NCBI RefSeq assembly: GCF_026914185.1 | Contig: NC_070566.1 | Span: forward strand, 6,448,001-6,512,000 | Reading direction: 5' to 3' | Origin: Puccinia triticina | Taxonomy: Eukaryota > Basidiomycota > Pucciniomycetes > Pucciniales > Pucciniaceae | DNA: 64,000 nucleotides | Shown: positions 1 to 11,078 of the stretch, one piece after another | How positions within the stretch are numbered: position 1 is the stretch's first letter | Layout of the letters: the number at the start of each line of letters is the position of its first letter | The notes under the pieces: model-generated | What the model was told of the DNA's origin: nothing | The model's input: only the letters and a program-made list of their open reading frames with translations | Database searches by the model: none | Program-made: the position numbers and the translations under genes

Positions 1-82
1 ACCACACCTTCAATATTTTGCAGATCCTTTCTACGTTATAGTACATGATACATCTGCATAATGTTGATTTTTTGGTATTTTT

Positions 83-1193
83 CACCAGGGGAGATTTTGA
101 CGCACTCTCCAGAGAGTGCCATACTGTACCCTTTTTCTACAACTGTGCTGGATGCCTTTGATGAAATTAGTGCAAGAATTAATGAAAAATTCTGGAACTA
201 ATCCACAAATTATTTGAAACTGATCCTGTATTCAGGCATAAACCATCCAGAAGTCATGAAGAAGTCAACTGGAGAAAAACTGGAATACGGTTGAAACCAC
301 TAAGACACAATGGCCACAATCAAAGCATAATTCCATTTGAAGTGTTTGGTAATTAAGATGAATGATTGGTTTTCAATTCATATTATTTATATGTGCATGA
401 AGGTGGTAATTGTTTTCGCTTTTCTAATCTAACTGTAATGTGCGCGTGTGCAAGTTTGTTACAAATTGCAGGTTGGGCCTCCCGCAGATCAACAACATGT
501 ACATCCCTGTTAGAATGATGTGAAAGGCCCATCTGAATTGGCATATTTTGCTAAAGAAGGCCGGTATCATCTGGAATTCAGCCAAAAAATGATGAAAGTA
601 GGGTGAAAATATGAGTCAAGTCAAGCTTGGAGGTGTGTGGTCACAGATTTCAGATAGACATCCTGCCTTCTTAACATATATAAGCTTGTGAGTTGTTTTT
701 GTGTTTGTTTGTTTTCCAATGTCTCCATGCACATGCATGTGGGTTTTTTTCCACTTTGCCAATTTCACTTTCGTGTACGCGCGTACATTAGGGTGACAGA
801 TCACTGGAGGCGCCTTTCACAGCTCCATTACAAGTAAAAACTGGTCAGAAAGCCATTAAAGCCCCCGCAGGTAACATTTACGTTGTTTGGAACCCCTTTG
901 ACATAGAGAAATTGATCAGCAGAAATTCACCATAAATGAGTAATAGTTGGGCATTGATTAACTATGATTTCATGACAGATTGTAATTAAGTTATACTTAG
1001 AAAATTAAGTGGTTCTATACAACATTGAATAAGGTCCTGTGATAATTTGGCATCACTTCCGACACACTTCCCATTGACTTCTGAAGAATTTATCAATCAT
1101 TTCCTAATCCACATCAGACTCACATCAGACCCAGAACAACATAAAATTAGACTCTGGCACTCTCTGGAGAGTGCGTCAAATTCTCCCCTGGTG
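83..1193. mobile_element. 1.1-kb element bounded by 39-bp inverted repeats
   Basis: The sequence at 83-121 recurs in inverted orientation at 1155-1193 with 38 of 39 bases matching. Each arm starts CACCAGGGGAGA and contains a nested near-palindrome, GCACTCTCC/AGAGAGTGC. The interior has no convincing open reading frame. No clear target-site duplication is visible; only a run of T flanks both sides. The right arm lies 85 bp upstream of the first ATG of the DUF6589-like gene, so this may be the end structure of that larger element rather than an independent MITE. Confidence 0.6.
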
Positions 1194-1277
1194 TTTCTTT
1201 GTGCAAAATCTTGTTTCTTTCTACTGGAAAAAAATTATTGAAGTTTATAATTTCGAATTTTGATTCTTGCGCCTCAT

Positions 1278-3723
1278 ATGACGCGGACCAAGCGCGGTCA
1301 CTCTACAAGGATACATATGCTTCAAGAGAAGAAACTACCGAGAAGCCCACATCACTCGGTAACTCTGCAAATCCGCATACAATCACCCTCCCCTTCCCCT
1401 CCAACCAATCATCCGATCAAAATACTCAATCACTCAGCCGGCCGACAAATCGTAATGCTCCCGCCCCCTGACCGACCTGCCGACCTGAGGAGCGAGGCAT
1501 TGAAGGTATCCTACATCTGCGAAGTTATGAACTCCCTTGGGCTGACCCCGAAGCAATTTTTCCTTGCTTTTGTGAAGCAAGACAAGATTAGCATAGTCAG
1601 TAGGCGGCGATTTTGGTCAAATAAACGCTGGGACTCAACGCGAGAGCTGCTTGAGGCAATTGGAACGATGATCTCCTCCCACGAACCCGGCGAAACTAAC
1701 TGGAGTGGTTTCATCCTTGGCCAGGTACGTGTTTTGATAAAAAAACACAGATATGCTGAGTTATCAATTAATCACTGATTTCATGTTGTTGTTGTGTTCA
1801 GGCCCAGAATATCCTCAAAGTCGACAAGAAACGTGAAAATCCCCACGGAACGTACTACAGTTCAAAAAAGATCAAGGCGGATTTTTTCTGCAAGGAAAAC
1901 CGTGCGAGAAGGGATGAGCAACTGACAAACGAGGAACACCCATTTCTTTACAAGCTCCTCAAGTCGAAACTCTTGCACCAGTCTGCTCTGCCGGATGAAG
2001 ATCTAGCTGACGAAGATGATGAAAAGGACGACACCGACTCTCTGCGGGGTCCATTTGACGAGCCGGCCAATCTGGACAAGGATGCTAAGGCTGCAGGCAA
2101 GATTCATCGAGCCCATGTGGTTTGTCCGTTTCTTGTCCTTCTTTCTTTACTCTGTTGTTTGTTAATGCATGTCTGTGTTTGATTTTATACAGATATCTAA
2201 AACGATTTGTTCAATGATTGCATTCACATCCAACCGGCGCAAAAACGGAATGCAGCTTGAGAATGCGATCACCTTCTTAGCTTGTGGGGTATCCGATTGG
2301 GTCAACAAATATCTCAACTTTATTGGTTTAAGTTCGTCTTGTGCAACCGCCCACTCGGCATTGCGCACACTTGGAAAGAAAGCCGAGCAAACCATCAAGA
2401 ACCGCATGAAACTGGGTCCAGCATTGTCTCCAAAATTCTGCCCACTCATCTGCATCGACAACCTTGACTTCCAAGAAGCCGTCCACGTCAAATCAGTCGA
2501 TAACCAAAGCACTATGTTCCACGGTACCTGGGGGTACCTCCATCATCCCAACCCTAAGTTACTAGCTAGTGTCGATCCCAAAGACTCAACCCTCGAAGCG
2601 TACAGGACTGCCATTGCGAATTCTGCCAATGAAATCATTCCGCCTGCTAAATTTGTCTTGAACAGGGATGAAAGCTCACACTACCGATCAGTCCTGAAGA
2701 GTCAAGTAGCCAGCGTGTTTATGACCTATATTGCCGAGACAAAGGATAAAACACCGACTATCCCACTGAAACCGCCCCCCATCGAAGTACTAGACGCTCA
2801 GAAGCCAGACATCACAATGCTGAAGCTGATGATCGCATCTGACAACTCCTCCGAAAGCGTGGGTGAAGTACTTGAAGGACTTGCACGACAAAGTGGACTC
2901 ACGCCGGCACAATTTGCGTCTAGACTCATGATCCTTGAAGGCGATCTGGGCACCTGTCTCAACTTGAGCAGCCTACAAGCCCAACAAAAACCAAACAACC
3001 GCCCTGAGGAGAGTCTTGCGAACAATTTCACTTTGCTAGGCGGGGCACACACTCTCTGGAACGTTGCACAGGCACTTATTGCACTGCATTTTGGGAACAG
3101 TTTGGATTCGAAGGACCTCGGCTGCTGGCACTTTCTCGAGGCGCTAGGAGTCAAATCAAATCAAGTGCTCAACAAAAAAGATTTCTCATTGATGCTCATT
3201 CAAATACAGAAGGTTCATGAAGCAACAATCGCTTATCTTATTCTGTATGCTTTTCACTTTTTTAATCTTTGCTTGAATTTCCCAACAGCTTGTTAACACA
3301 AAATACTCTTAATTTGCTTCGTCCTTTAGATTGATTATGGGGAAGCAGACGGACTCTTTCCCGAAAGAAAAGCTTCCGATGAAAGCAAAGGATATAAATA
3401 GCATCATTGATCAAGTCTACAAATCTTTTCTCTCTCCCCGGGCTCTTTTGAAAGCGAAGAATCCGAAAGCACCATGCCTTGCAAATTTGCTACTCCGCCT
3501 GCGTGATTTCTCCACCATTGTCGAATGTAACCGTGCAATGAAAGCTGGCAATATTGGGCGTGTAATGAATATCTGGAAGAGATGGTTGGTTATGGCGATG
3601 GGAATCCAAGGTCTCAAACACTACGCAATTGACTTACCGCGAATGTATCTATCACTCACGCAAGTACTTCCCCCGGGGCTGCGATGGGTTTATTTTCTGA
3701 GCTTCCTGCCAGTGACACTCTGA
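1278..3723 (+). pseudogene. DUF6589-like protein gene, 3'-truncated
   Basis: Proposed exons are 1278-1724, 1802-2119, 2193-3244 and 3330-3723, with intron phases 0, 0 and 2, giving about 736 codons. The first ATG in frame is at 1278. Recognisable features are an N-terminal TPKQFF...SRRRFW block near residue 90, a central CIDNLDF...FHGTWGYLHHPN block, and a C-terminal GLKHYAIDLPRMYLSL block. From memory these are typical of the basidiomycete DUF6589 family, which has no established function and is abundant in rusts. The family normally continues beyond this last block. Here the frame runs about 15 more codons into DNA that is intron 1 of an opposite-strand helicase, then stops at 3721. A paralogous 5' exon occurs at 47787-48128. 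The family name is recognition by eye and needs a profile search. Confidence 0.65.
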
Positions 3724-3736
3724 CAAAAGCGCATAC

Positions 3737-4189
3737 CTGATTATCACCGAGCGAGTCCAGAGGGTTCAAGACCAACACGATTGGCTTCTTGTATTTGGGA
3801 AATAAATCCCAGTACATCTCAGCGATTAGAGTTTTGCCGACTCCGGTTCCGGCAAGGACAAAAGTGTCACGATGGTGAATCAAATCGATAACCGAGTCCA
3901 GTTGGACTTGTTTTGGTGGCTGGGGTCCGTAAACGGTTGCAGACCGATTCTTCAGCATCTCGATCGTTTTGTCATGGGCCATCTCGGTGATCTTCTGATT
4001 CAAGGTAAGCTGGCCTGCTTTGTTCTTCAGCACTCGCCCAGATCCTCCCGCCGACGACTCTTTTGTGTAATTTTCCAATCCCTCTTCGAAAGGCAAGGGA
4101 TCTTTGGTTGTAATGTTGAGCGGCCCCGATTGGAGCGCATCCAACCAATCATCGGCCCCAGAAGGAGGGTTCATCTGTATGTCCGCCAT
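3737..4189 (-). pseudogene. RecQ-like helicase, first exon only
   Basis: The ATG is at 4189 on the minus strand. The exon runs 151 codons to GATAATCAG, followed by a GT donor at 3736. It encodes an acidic N-terminal region, then the RecQ-type helicase start: PKQVQLDSVIDLIHHRD, a Walker A-like GTGVGKT, and LNPLDSLGDNQ. The same segment at 47202-47744 continues directly with V-L-E-K, so an intron sits after Gln here. The next exon is missing: within about 60 bp the sequence becomes the antisense of the truncated DUF6589-like gene. Motifs Ia to VI, including DEAH, are absent. It is read as a 5' remnant joined tail-to-tail with the DUF6589-like gene by deletion. Confidence 0.7.
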
Positions 4190-6640
4190 CGTAATGGTGA
4201 ATGATGTGAGGTTGTTGGGCTGTTGTGCTGCTTAGTGTTTTTCCCCGACTTGGACTTCCTCTCCATCTGTACATTTACCGTGCCGAGTTGGACTCACTGA
4301 TCTATGTAGCTCTTGTTAATGTTCTCTTAATTTTCTTCAACTTGTTGCCGTTTCATTAATTATCATTAATTATCAATATAATGATGTGATGTTCTGATAT
4401 AATTCTGTCGCTTAATTAATTCAGAGATTTCTTTCCAATTTCTTGTTATCAAATTTCAAAAATGAAGGAATGGGAATACAATGGCAAAAAAAATACTGAA
4501 AAATCCCGAGGATGCCAAACAGGCAGAAAAACAACTCAGAAAAAAGAACCATTGAGTTGTGTTGAAGCCAAGAGGGAACATCTGAAAAGTAGCCTCTATA
4601 TCACGCCAGGCTCACGCGAGCTTGACGTGCTTGTGCATAAGCCTCTCTGGTGAGACTGGGCTGCCGCCCAGACCCGCTCACCACGAGTGGCTTAGTTAAG
4701 CTCGTCCCCCTGTTCCTTCAGGCCTCGAGGAGTCAAGTGAGCTATTCATAATGGCACAGCGCACAAACACTTCACATCCTGCCAATCTCGTAGCAGTCAG
4801 TCCAGTATAGAGAGCCAGATCTATGCGTGTGCCAGTTCTGATAGATCCATCTCTGCAGACTTTCCCTGGGCACGAAAGCTCAACTATGTATTGCCGTGAA
4901 ACCATTGTGCCAGTTTTTGACTGGCGTATGTACCCCTAACTTCAGGGAGTCCCTCCTCATTTGAAGGGGAGATGCTGCCCTGTGAGCTCGGGAGTTGGGT
5001 AAGGGCGCACGCGTGCACCTAAGATACGGGCCAAGTCTGTTTCCTCGCAAGGTTTTCACGCCCGGAAAAGTCTGCCAACACAAGCTCAACAAACCTGTTC
5101 AGTGAGAGCCCCATAGGGTCTTCTCTCACATCGGGAGACCGCACGTGCTCTCGAACTTAACACAAGTCCCTCCCTGTTGCGAGGATGGATGGACGGAGAC
5201 CGGACCCGCAGGGGGAGGTAGCCCAGGTCCAAGCAAGCGAATGAGAGCGCCCAGTCTGAGTCTACATAGTCGGGGCTAGACAAAGGTTAATTAGGTTTAA
5301 GACCGGGCTCATGCACCGGCCGTAAGAACCTTAATAATCTGGCTCCCTGAGACTGGATGACTTCCTGTCGTCATTTAGAGAGCTCTAGATGCCCCTCTAA
5401 ATCCTAAATTAAAACACCTATCAAAAAATCAACCAGTGCACATGAAATCAATAAATTGTAGGGTTGGGAAAAGTCGTCCACTCTTGCGGCCCCGCACGAA
5501 GACTCATCCCTATCGCTCTCCACCATCTCTCCACTACTCGTCGGCTCTCTGCGCGACAATTTTTCAGTCCTCCCGCCCACCCCACAGGATTGGAATCCTC
5601 GCAATGTCAGGTTGGTATTGGCCCAACCCCCCCCCCCCCCCCCCCCCCCCCCGGCCAGGAGTTGAGGGTATGGGTATAGCCCAAACCCCTTCTCCACTCC
5701 GGCCAGGGCAGTCAGTCCCATTCTTTCCTCTCTGCTTCAGGAGGAGGGTCCTCGAGTCGCTTGCTACCCACCCTGGGGCTCCTTCCTAGAACAGGATGTG
5801 ATACCCCGCAGGTAGTGAAGCCACACAACACTCGTGGCTCTCCGCCGAGACCCGAACACCGGCCCCGGTGAAAACCTACCGGCAGGTAGGGGCCACAAGG
5901 GCCTACGGGATGACCTTAGGCTGCTGCGGCGGTAGCAAGGGCCATCCCGGAAATATGTGCAGAAAAAGAACGAGTGGAGACGGCTTGGATTTGGCAGAAG
6001 TTGCCCACACAACTCGACTGCGCCCTTTCCTTTGACGGCCGATGTATCTGTCGTCTGGGGGATTATCATACAGGGTCCGAGACTCGCCCCAGTCTGTGAC
6101 AATCAATCAACCCGAAACCAGCGTGCGTGGCCAGTTAACTAACTCTTTCTTGAGTTTTAGGAGATCGATCTCATGTCAACTGTTGGTGCGCACAGCCAAC
6201 ATGAATAGTAAGCTCGACTCCTCAAGGTTAAAGTTAGAGATGACAGGCGGGCTCTTCATAAGGATTACAGCTTAACTTATTTATAATCAGCTATCAGTAC
6301 TTAGACATTTGTATTTTTTTTGCCAGTCTGAGCCTAAGTTCGGTCGGTCGGATGAAGTGGAACTGGAAGCTATTGCCTGGTGCGTATTTCTTTTGACAGC
6401 GCCTGGCCTCAAGTGTACATCTCGTGGCAGTCAAGGCCTGAGGCTGTCCGAACTTTGCCGGAGCCTGGCGGGTCGAAACAGTGATGAGCTCTCCTTGTTG
6501 CAGGTCCCTTCACGAGTGAAGGTGAAATTACTGATAAATTAGATGGTTACGTTAACCCAACATCTTCAATTGGTATCATGCCCATAAGCGGGATAGAATC
6601 TCAGCTCAGCCAGTTGGGTCCTTCAGCCTCAACCACCATA
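4190..6640. other. Non-coding stretch with degenerate repeats
   Basis: No gene is supported here. The segment after 4190 is the AT-rich 5' flank of the helicase remnant. Blocks around 4724-4775 and 6178-6227 are imperfect inverted copies of each other (shared core near GACTCCTC..AGG and CATGAATAG/CTATTCATAATG), suggesting the ends of a decayed 1.5-kb element. About 100 bp at 5352-5450 (core CTCTAGATGCCCCTCTAA) recurs in the same orientation at 46556-46655. An AACTTAACACAAGTCCCTCC motif at 5156-5175 belongs to a dispersed MITE family described below. Confidence 0.45.
5627..5652 (+). repeat. C26 homopolymer tract
   Basis: There are twenty-six consecutive C residues, followed by GGCCAGG. The complement is a G26 run able to form quadruplexes. 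Its true length may differ because long homopolymers are error-prone in sequencing. Confidence 0.9.
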
Positions 6641-6642
6641 CG

Positions 6643-8398
6643 ATGTTGCTCATGATCTTATCAAAGAACTTCTCGCGCCACATCTTTGTACTCATGTTAT
6701 TGGCAGCTAGTCAACTAGCGGTTTCGAGCCTAGAATATATATCTGGAGAAAATTCTAAAAGTAGAGTTGGGATTTTTTTTTCTTTCTTTTCCATTGAAAT
6801 CTGCTTGGTCTTGACTCACCTTTGCCATTCTCTCTAATTGTGTGAGTATAGTCTCCTCCGGTGAGAGGATGGCAGTTCAGAGCAACTACCTCAAATCTCG
6901 TCTATGGGACATGGAGACGAAACAGGGTAAAGAATATCGGCAGGGCCGAAACGGCCAGAAGGCAATGAGTTCTCGAAGGTTATCGGGAGCTGAAGGTGAA
7001 TCTGAAAATTTACTTTTCCTTCTGTCAATTTGTTTGGAGATACTTACTAAGCGCGGATAAAAACACGCCCAGCCAAGATTAATTTGATGAAATCGGATTG
7101 GAGAGAAATAACGTCGAATGTTCTCCTACTCAGAATATGGGCACATGACGAGCTGGAGCATGTCTCCGGATGCGTTAAGGAAGTCATAAAGCTGTATGAT
7201 TATCTGGGGATCAGAACTGAGGAGTTGGCCAGTGCTCTTTCAGCTGCTCATCGGCTCAGAAGTGAAATAAGCCAAGAAAGAAGTCGGCCATTAACAGGAA
7301 TTGAGAGTGGTCCTCTCAAGAGTGATGTAAGCAGCATAGAGCTATTGCCGTTTGAGGATACGTGGTCTGGCTTAGAAGAAAGGCTCATCGAACCAAACGA
7401 CATACTAAACGACAACAAAGAGGTAAAGGCCCAACTATTGGAGAATATGTTGATGCTAGCAGTTTATATAGCCAAGCACGAAGTAATCTCAACCGATTTC
7501 CTCGAGCGCATCCGGCTTTTTCAACCAAAGTATCTCTCAGAATTGCTCCAGTTTTATCTTAAACTGAAGCAGTGGAACTCAAAGCATGTGCTGGATGACC
7601 TGGATTGGAACACAGTCTTCCCGACGCTAGAATGTCTAACGACTCATAAGGCGACAAGACCCTTTCATGCACCTATCAGAGGTATGTGATTTCCTGGAGA
7701 TGTCTCTTGCTTGACTTGATGATTCAAGGAGAAGGTAAATCTTCTTTAAAATTCATTTCTGTGTGTGGATTCTTCTAGCACTCAATCATCAAGGGAAAAA
7801 ACTGATTGTCAAGGATTCACTAAAAACGTTTATGCAGGCATTGAAAGATGAACGTGTTCAGGGAATTGATGACGAGTTTAATAGGGTTTTGGAACCTTTT
7901 TTTGAAAAGGAAAGCTCAGGCAAAGATGTTATCCCCTCAACAGAGACCATTGGCAACGGGCCAGAGGAGAGAGAGAGTTGTGAGATTGAAGAACAGAGAA
8001 TCCTCCCTGTATTGCACCATGCAATGGAGCAAGTAGAGAACCCTCCAAAGAGAAATGAGGGAAAAATCCCTAGGATTGCATTTTTGTTTTCTTGCTACTT
8101 GACAGATTATTTCATAACTTTTGATAAAGATAGAATAGACAAAATTAATCTTGAAGAAATTCATTTTCCATTTTTTGAGAAGAAGTATAAATTTTTTCAT
8201 GATACTTGCACGCTACTTAATCAAACTCCTGCAAAGTATTGGCACACAATGAAGTTAATTGACTACATACAAATGATGATGGTTCGAGGGGATGATCAAG
8301 ACTTGAAGATATGGATTGATAAATTTACAGAACTAATTTTTGATAAGTCTCAAACTGCTCATATCAAAGATCTTACTGAGAAGTTGAAAAGAAATTAG
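6643..8398 (+). CDS. Secreted protein, rust-type paralogue 1 (effector candidate)
   Basis: Exons 6643-6760, 6852-6995, 7073-7681 and 7779-8398 join in frame to about 496 aa. All three introns are phase 1, and the second intron has a TTACTAA branch site. The N-terminus is a signal peptide: basic start, then a hydrophobic run (HIFVLMLLAASQLAVSS). An alternative ATG lies 9 bp downstream. The mature protein is charged and mostly helical, with few cysteines and no known domain that I can see. A homologue sits on the other side of the Hsp90 gene (16514-18074). They share exon layout, intron phase, an LLQ...VF.T...T....P block before intron 3, and a W-H-x-hydrophobic-E/K-L block near the C-terminus. 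Function is unknown; secretion is inferred. Confidence 0.7.
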
Positions 8399-8933
8399 AA
8401 AAAGCCATTTAATATACAAACCAATTGGTAGTCCTTAGAAGGATCAATACAAATGTCAAATACTCATCAAACACATGTCAATACTACAGTAGGAATTAAT
8501 TCAAAGCAAAGTCAAAGCCATAGTGATATGCATGCAATTTGCTGGGTAACCAGAAAGGTTTCAATGCAAGGAACAGCACCTACTCTTACTTTAGTAAATT
8601 AAGACAGTAGATCACTCCTTTAATTGGCTTTGAAAATTCTACTTGGCTGATTATTTTCCATGATTCTGTTGTTTCTAAGACCTGTTAGGTGATCATAGTT
8701 AGTAGTGCATTGCTTCATTTCCAATCTTTCTCTTCAATTTTGCCGTACTCCATGGCATCTTATGATCTTTGCATGTAGCCACTCCAGCGAAGCACTGGCA
8801 GGCATGCACATCTTTTTCACATCCTTCTACAATCTCTGTCTAGTGCCACAGGGCTTACAGCTAGATTTGTGACTCAGCTTCTTGGATTTTATCATTTCCT
8901 CTATTTTTCAAAAAAAGAAAAAATCATATTGTC
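8399..8933 (+). other. Intergenic, nothing recognised
   Basis: This is AT-rich sequence downstream of the secreted-protein gene, presumably holding its 3' UTR. No open frame or repeat that I can support. Confidence 0.5.
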
Positions 8934-9342
8934 TTTTTCAAAAACCTTGGTCACTTTTTTGTTTTGTTTTGGTAGATCCTTTCAGATCCCATATTTTTCT
9001 TATATACTTCTTGACAGCTGTCAGATGCGGCCCAAGGCTAAATCTCACCCCAGAGCCATCATCCTCCAGAAGGAAGTGAAGGAGTTGACTTCAGTAAAAA
9101 GTAAGTTCATATTTGGAACCAGAGCCAAAAGAATACCCCTCCTGCCCCTCCTCATGGTGCTGGACAGCTGCCCTCAGCCTGAACAGAGGGGCCAACGGAG
9201 GGGCCAACGGAGCCCGGGATTGTTCCAGCTGCAATGACAAGAGAGATGTGGGATAATTGAGCCCAAAGTTAATCTTGAAACTGAAAATAAACCCATTCAA
9301 TGAAACAAAACAAAAAAAAAGTGACCAAGGTTTTTGAAAAAA
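8934..9342. mobile_element. MITE-like element, about 35-bp inverted ends
   Basis: The sequence at 8934-8968 (core CAAAAACCTTGGTCACTTTT) is repeated inverted at 9304-9342. The interior of about 335 bp has no reading frame worth keeping. This fits a non-autonomous DNA transposon; superfamily not assigned. Confidence 0.65.
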
Positions 9343-9363
9343 GGCAATACATAACTGGATGGC

Positions 9364-9785
9364 ATTGACTTCCCATCAAGATCTGTGGGCCTTCCAGAAG
9401 TGATCTAGAGCTCAAAAAGCTAGAATTGCCTGCAAAAATCTAGACTTCTTGGGTCTAAACCATCATCATGATGATCTGCGGGGGTCCCAGATTGCACGGG
9501 GAGTCATCTACTGGATGACTTACCTTCAAGATCTGCGAGCCTCCCATCTAGAGCCCAAAAAGCTAGATTTCTCTGCAAAAATCTAGACTTTTCGGGTCAA
9601 AACCAACATCTGCGGGGGTCCCAGATTGCACGGGAAGTCATGATCCACCGGTTGACTTTTGTCAACATCTGGGAGATTCCCAGAAGTGCCCCAAAAGCTA
9701 GATTTCCCTGCAAAAATCTAGACTTTTTGGGGCTATATCCACAACTGCAAGAGTTGCAGATGTGACAGGAAGTCATCCACTGGGT
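9364..9785 (+). repeat. Three diverged tandem copies of a ~140-bp unit
   Basis: Each copy contains, in order, a TCAAGATCTG-like block, an AAAAGCTAGA block, GCAAAAATCTAGACTT, a GGGGGTCCCAGATTGCACGG block (degenerate in the third copy) and AAGTCATCCACTGG. Copies start near 9364, 9515 and 9650. Function unknown. Confidence 0.65.
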
Positions 9786-9892
9786 ATTCAAAATAGTTCA
9801 AAATGTTATGTTGGATCATGAGACAACACAATTCATCAGGACCAGCTTTCCATTAAGCAGTCCCTCAGATGAATTGTAAGCTCTAACTTATC

Positions 9893-10000
9893 AAAGTCCC
9901 TCCCCATGCGGGAGGTCGGAGTTCGGAGTTCGGGTGGTGGTCCGGGGGGTAACTCATTTGGGTGGAGCTTAAGTTTGGCTGGTGGCGAAGGGAGGGACTT
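9893..10000. mobile_element. Short palindromic MITE, AAGTCCCTCCC family
   Basis: It begins AAAGTCCCTCCCC and ends with the inverted GGGAGGGACTT. The GC-rich interior has no coding potential. It is one of several such elements in the window (10472-10534, 20113-20200, 48604-48679; single arms at 5156, 20629 and 39219). Confidence 0.55.
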
Positions 10001-11078
10001 ACGGGCTATCGCACCATTTGGGTGGGAGACCATCCACCAAAATGTGATGCAAACTCACACTTTGAATTTTGTAGCCTGTAGTTTGAAAGCTACCCCTCCC
10101 ATTATCGGAAGTTAAGCTGCTTTACACTTTGCTGATTTTTTGAGCTCATCACATCATCATCACATTCTTCAAGTTTTTTTTGATAAATTTTTGAAAAGCT
10201 CACCCAGACTCAAGACGGCGGTCTTCTCAGGCGGTGCCTGGCCCCGCAGGTCTGTGCGGGTCAAGTTTTTGTTTCTCTTATTTTGGCTTTGCTTGTCTGT
10301 TCTACTTTTTCCTTTGAAAATCTGAGCTGACAGGAAGAAAGATGAGATGCAGGTGCATCTGTCAATGCTCGGGACCTCATATGTAGCTTGCACAACAAGC
10401 GAGCTACAGGGTCTCGAAGTTTAACCAGGCTTTTGGCCGATGCTCTCAGGCGAGCACCCCGACATAGGTCGTAAGTCCCTCCCTGCGGTCGGCGTCACTC
10501 TGCTCCCCACTCAGCCCCGCAGAGGAGGGACTTTGTTAAGTTAGTTGTAAGCTAGGGTTTTACATTGCCACATCATCATCATTGCCTCTCAGCATGATGA
10601 TCATGCTAAGAAGCAACCATCCTTGGGAAGCAAGCAGGAGCCATTGCGCCCTGGCTTAAGTAGGATTCCGCCTTGCTGAAGTTGCACAAGTTTTCCTATT
10701 TCCCCATGAATTCCCGCGATGCGTCTCACGTTCCAGCTTCTGCACCTGGGTTCGGTTCCAGCCATTCTGTGAATGGATGCACCGGTGGCCCACTGTGGCT
10801 GTCACCCTTGTTGAGCAATGTGATGCGTGAAATTGTTTCTGAAATTTAGTTTTGTCAACAAGGCAGAAAACACCAAGTGGGATGGCAAGCAAGAATGAAT
10901 GAAAAAACGACAAACGAGACAAACGAAACAAACCCAATATTCCCCTTTTGTTGAGAGCAGGAAAAAGATTATATGTAGTAGCATTTTTTTGAAGATATAG
11001 TTTCTAGAAAGAGAGGGGAAAGAAGCGGACGATACAGGCATAGTAGATTGAGAGAAAAAGAAGGAGACTACAGATGAT
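10001..11078. other. Intergenic between repeats and the Hsp90 3' end
   Basis: Apart from the small MITE at 10472-10534 I see no gene. The last few hundred bases (about 10800-11078) are probably the 3' UTR and terminator region of the minus-strand Hsp90 gene. Confidence 0.4.
10472..10534. mobile_element. Short palindromic MITE, AAGTCCCTCCC family
   Basis: Arms TAAGTCCCTCCCTGCGG and CCGCAGAGGAGGGACTT face each other around a 28-bp centre. Member of the family described at 9893. Confidence 0.6.

Noticed and set aside
3656..3736. Continuation of the helicase frame past the GT donor
   Set aside because: The copy at 47202 shows that coding sequence after DNQ should read V-L-E-K; the frame here reads unrelated residues and is intron or junction sequence.
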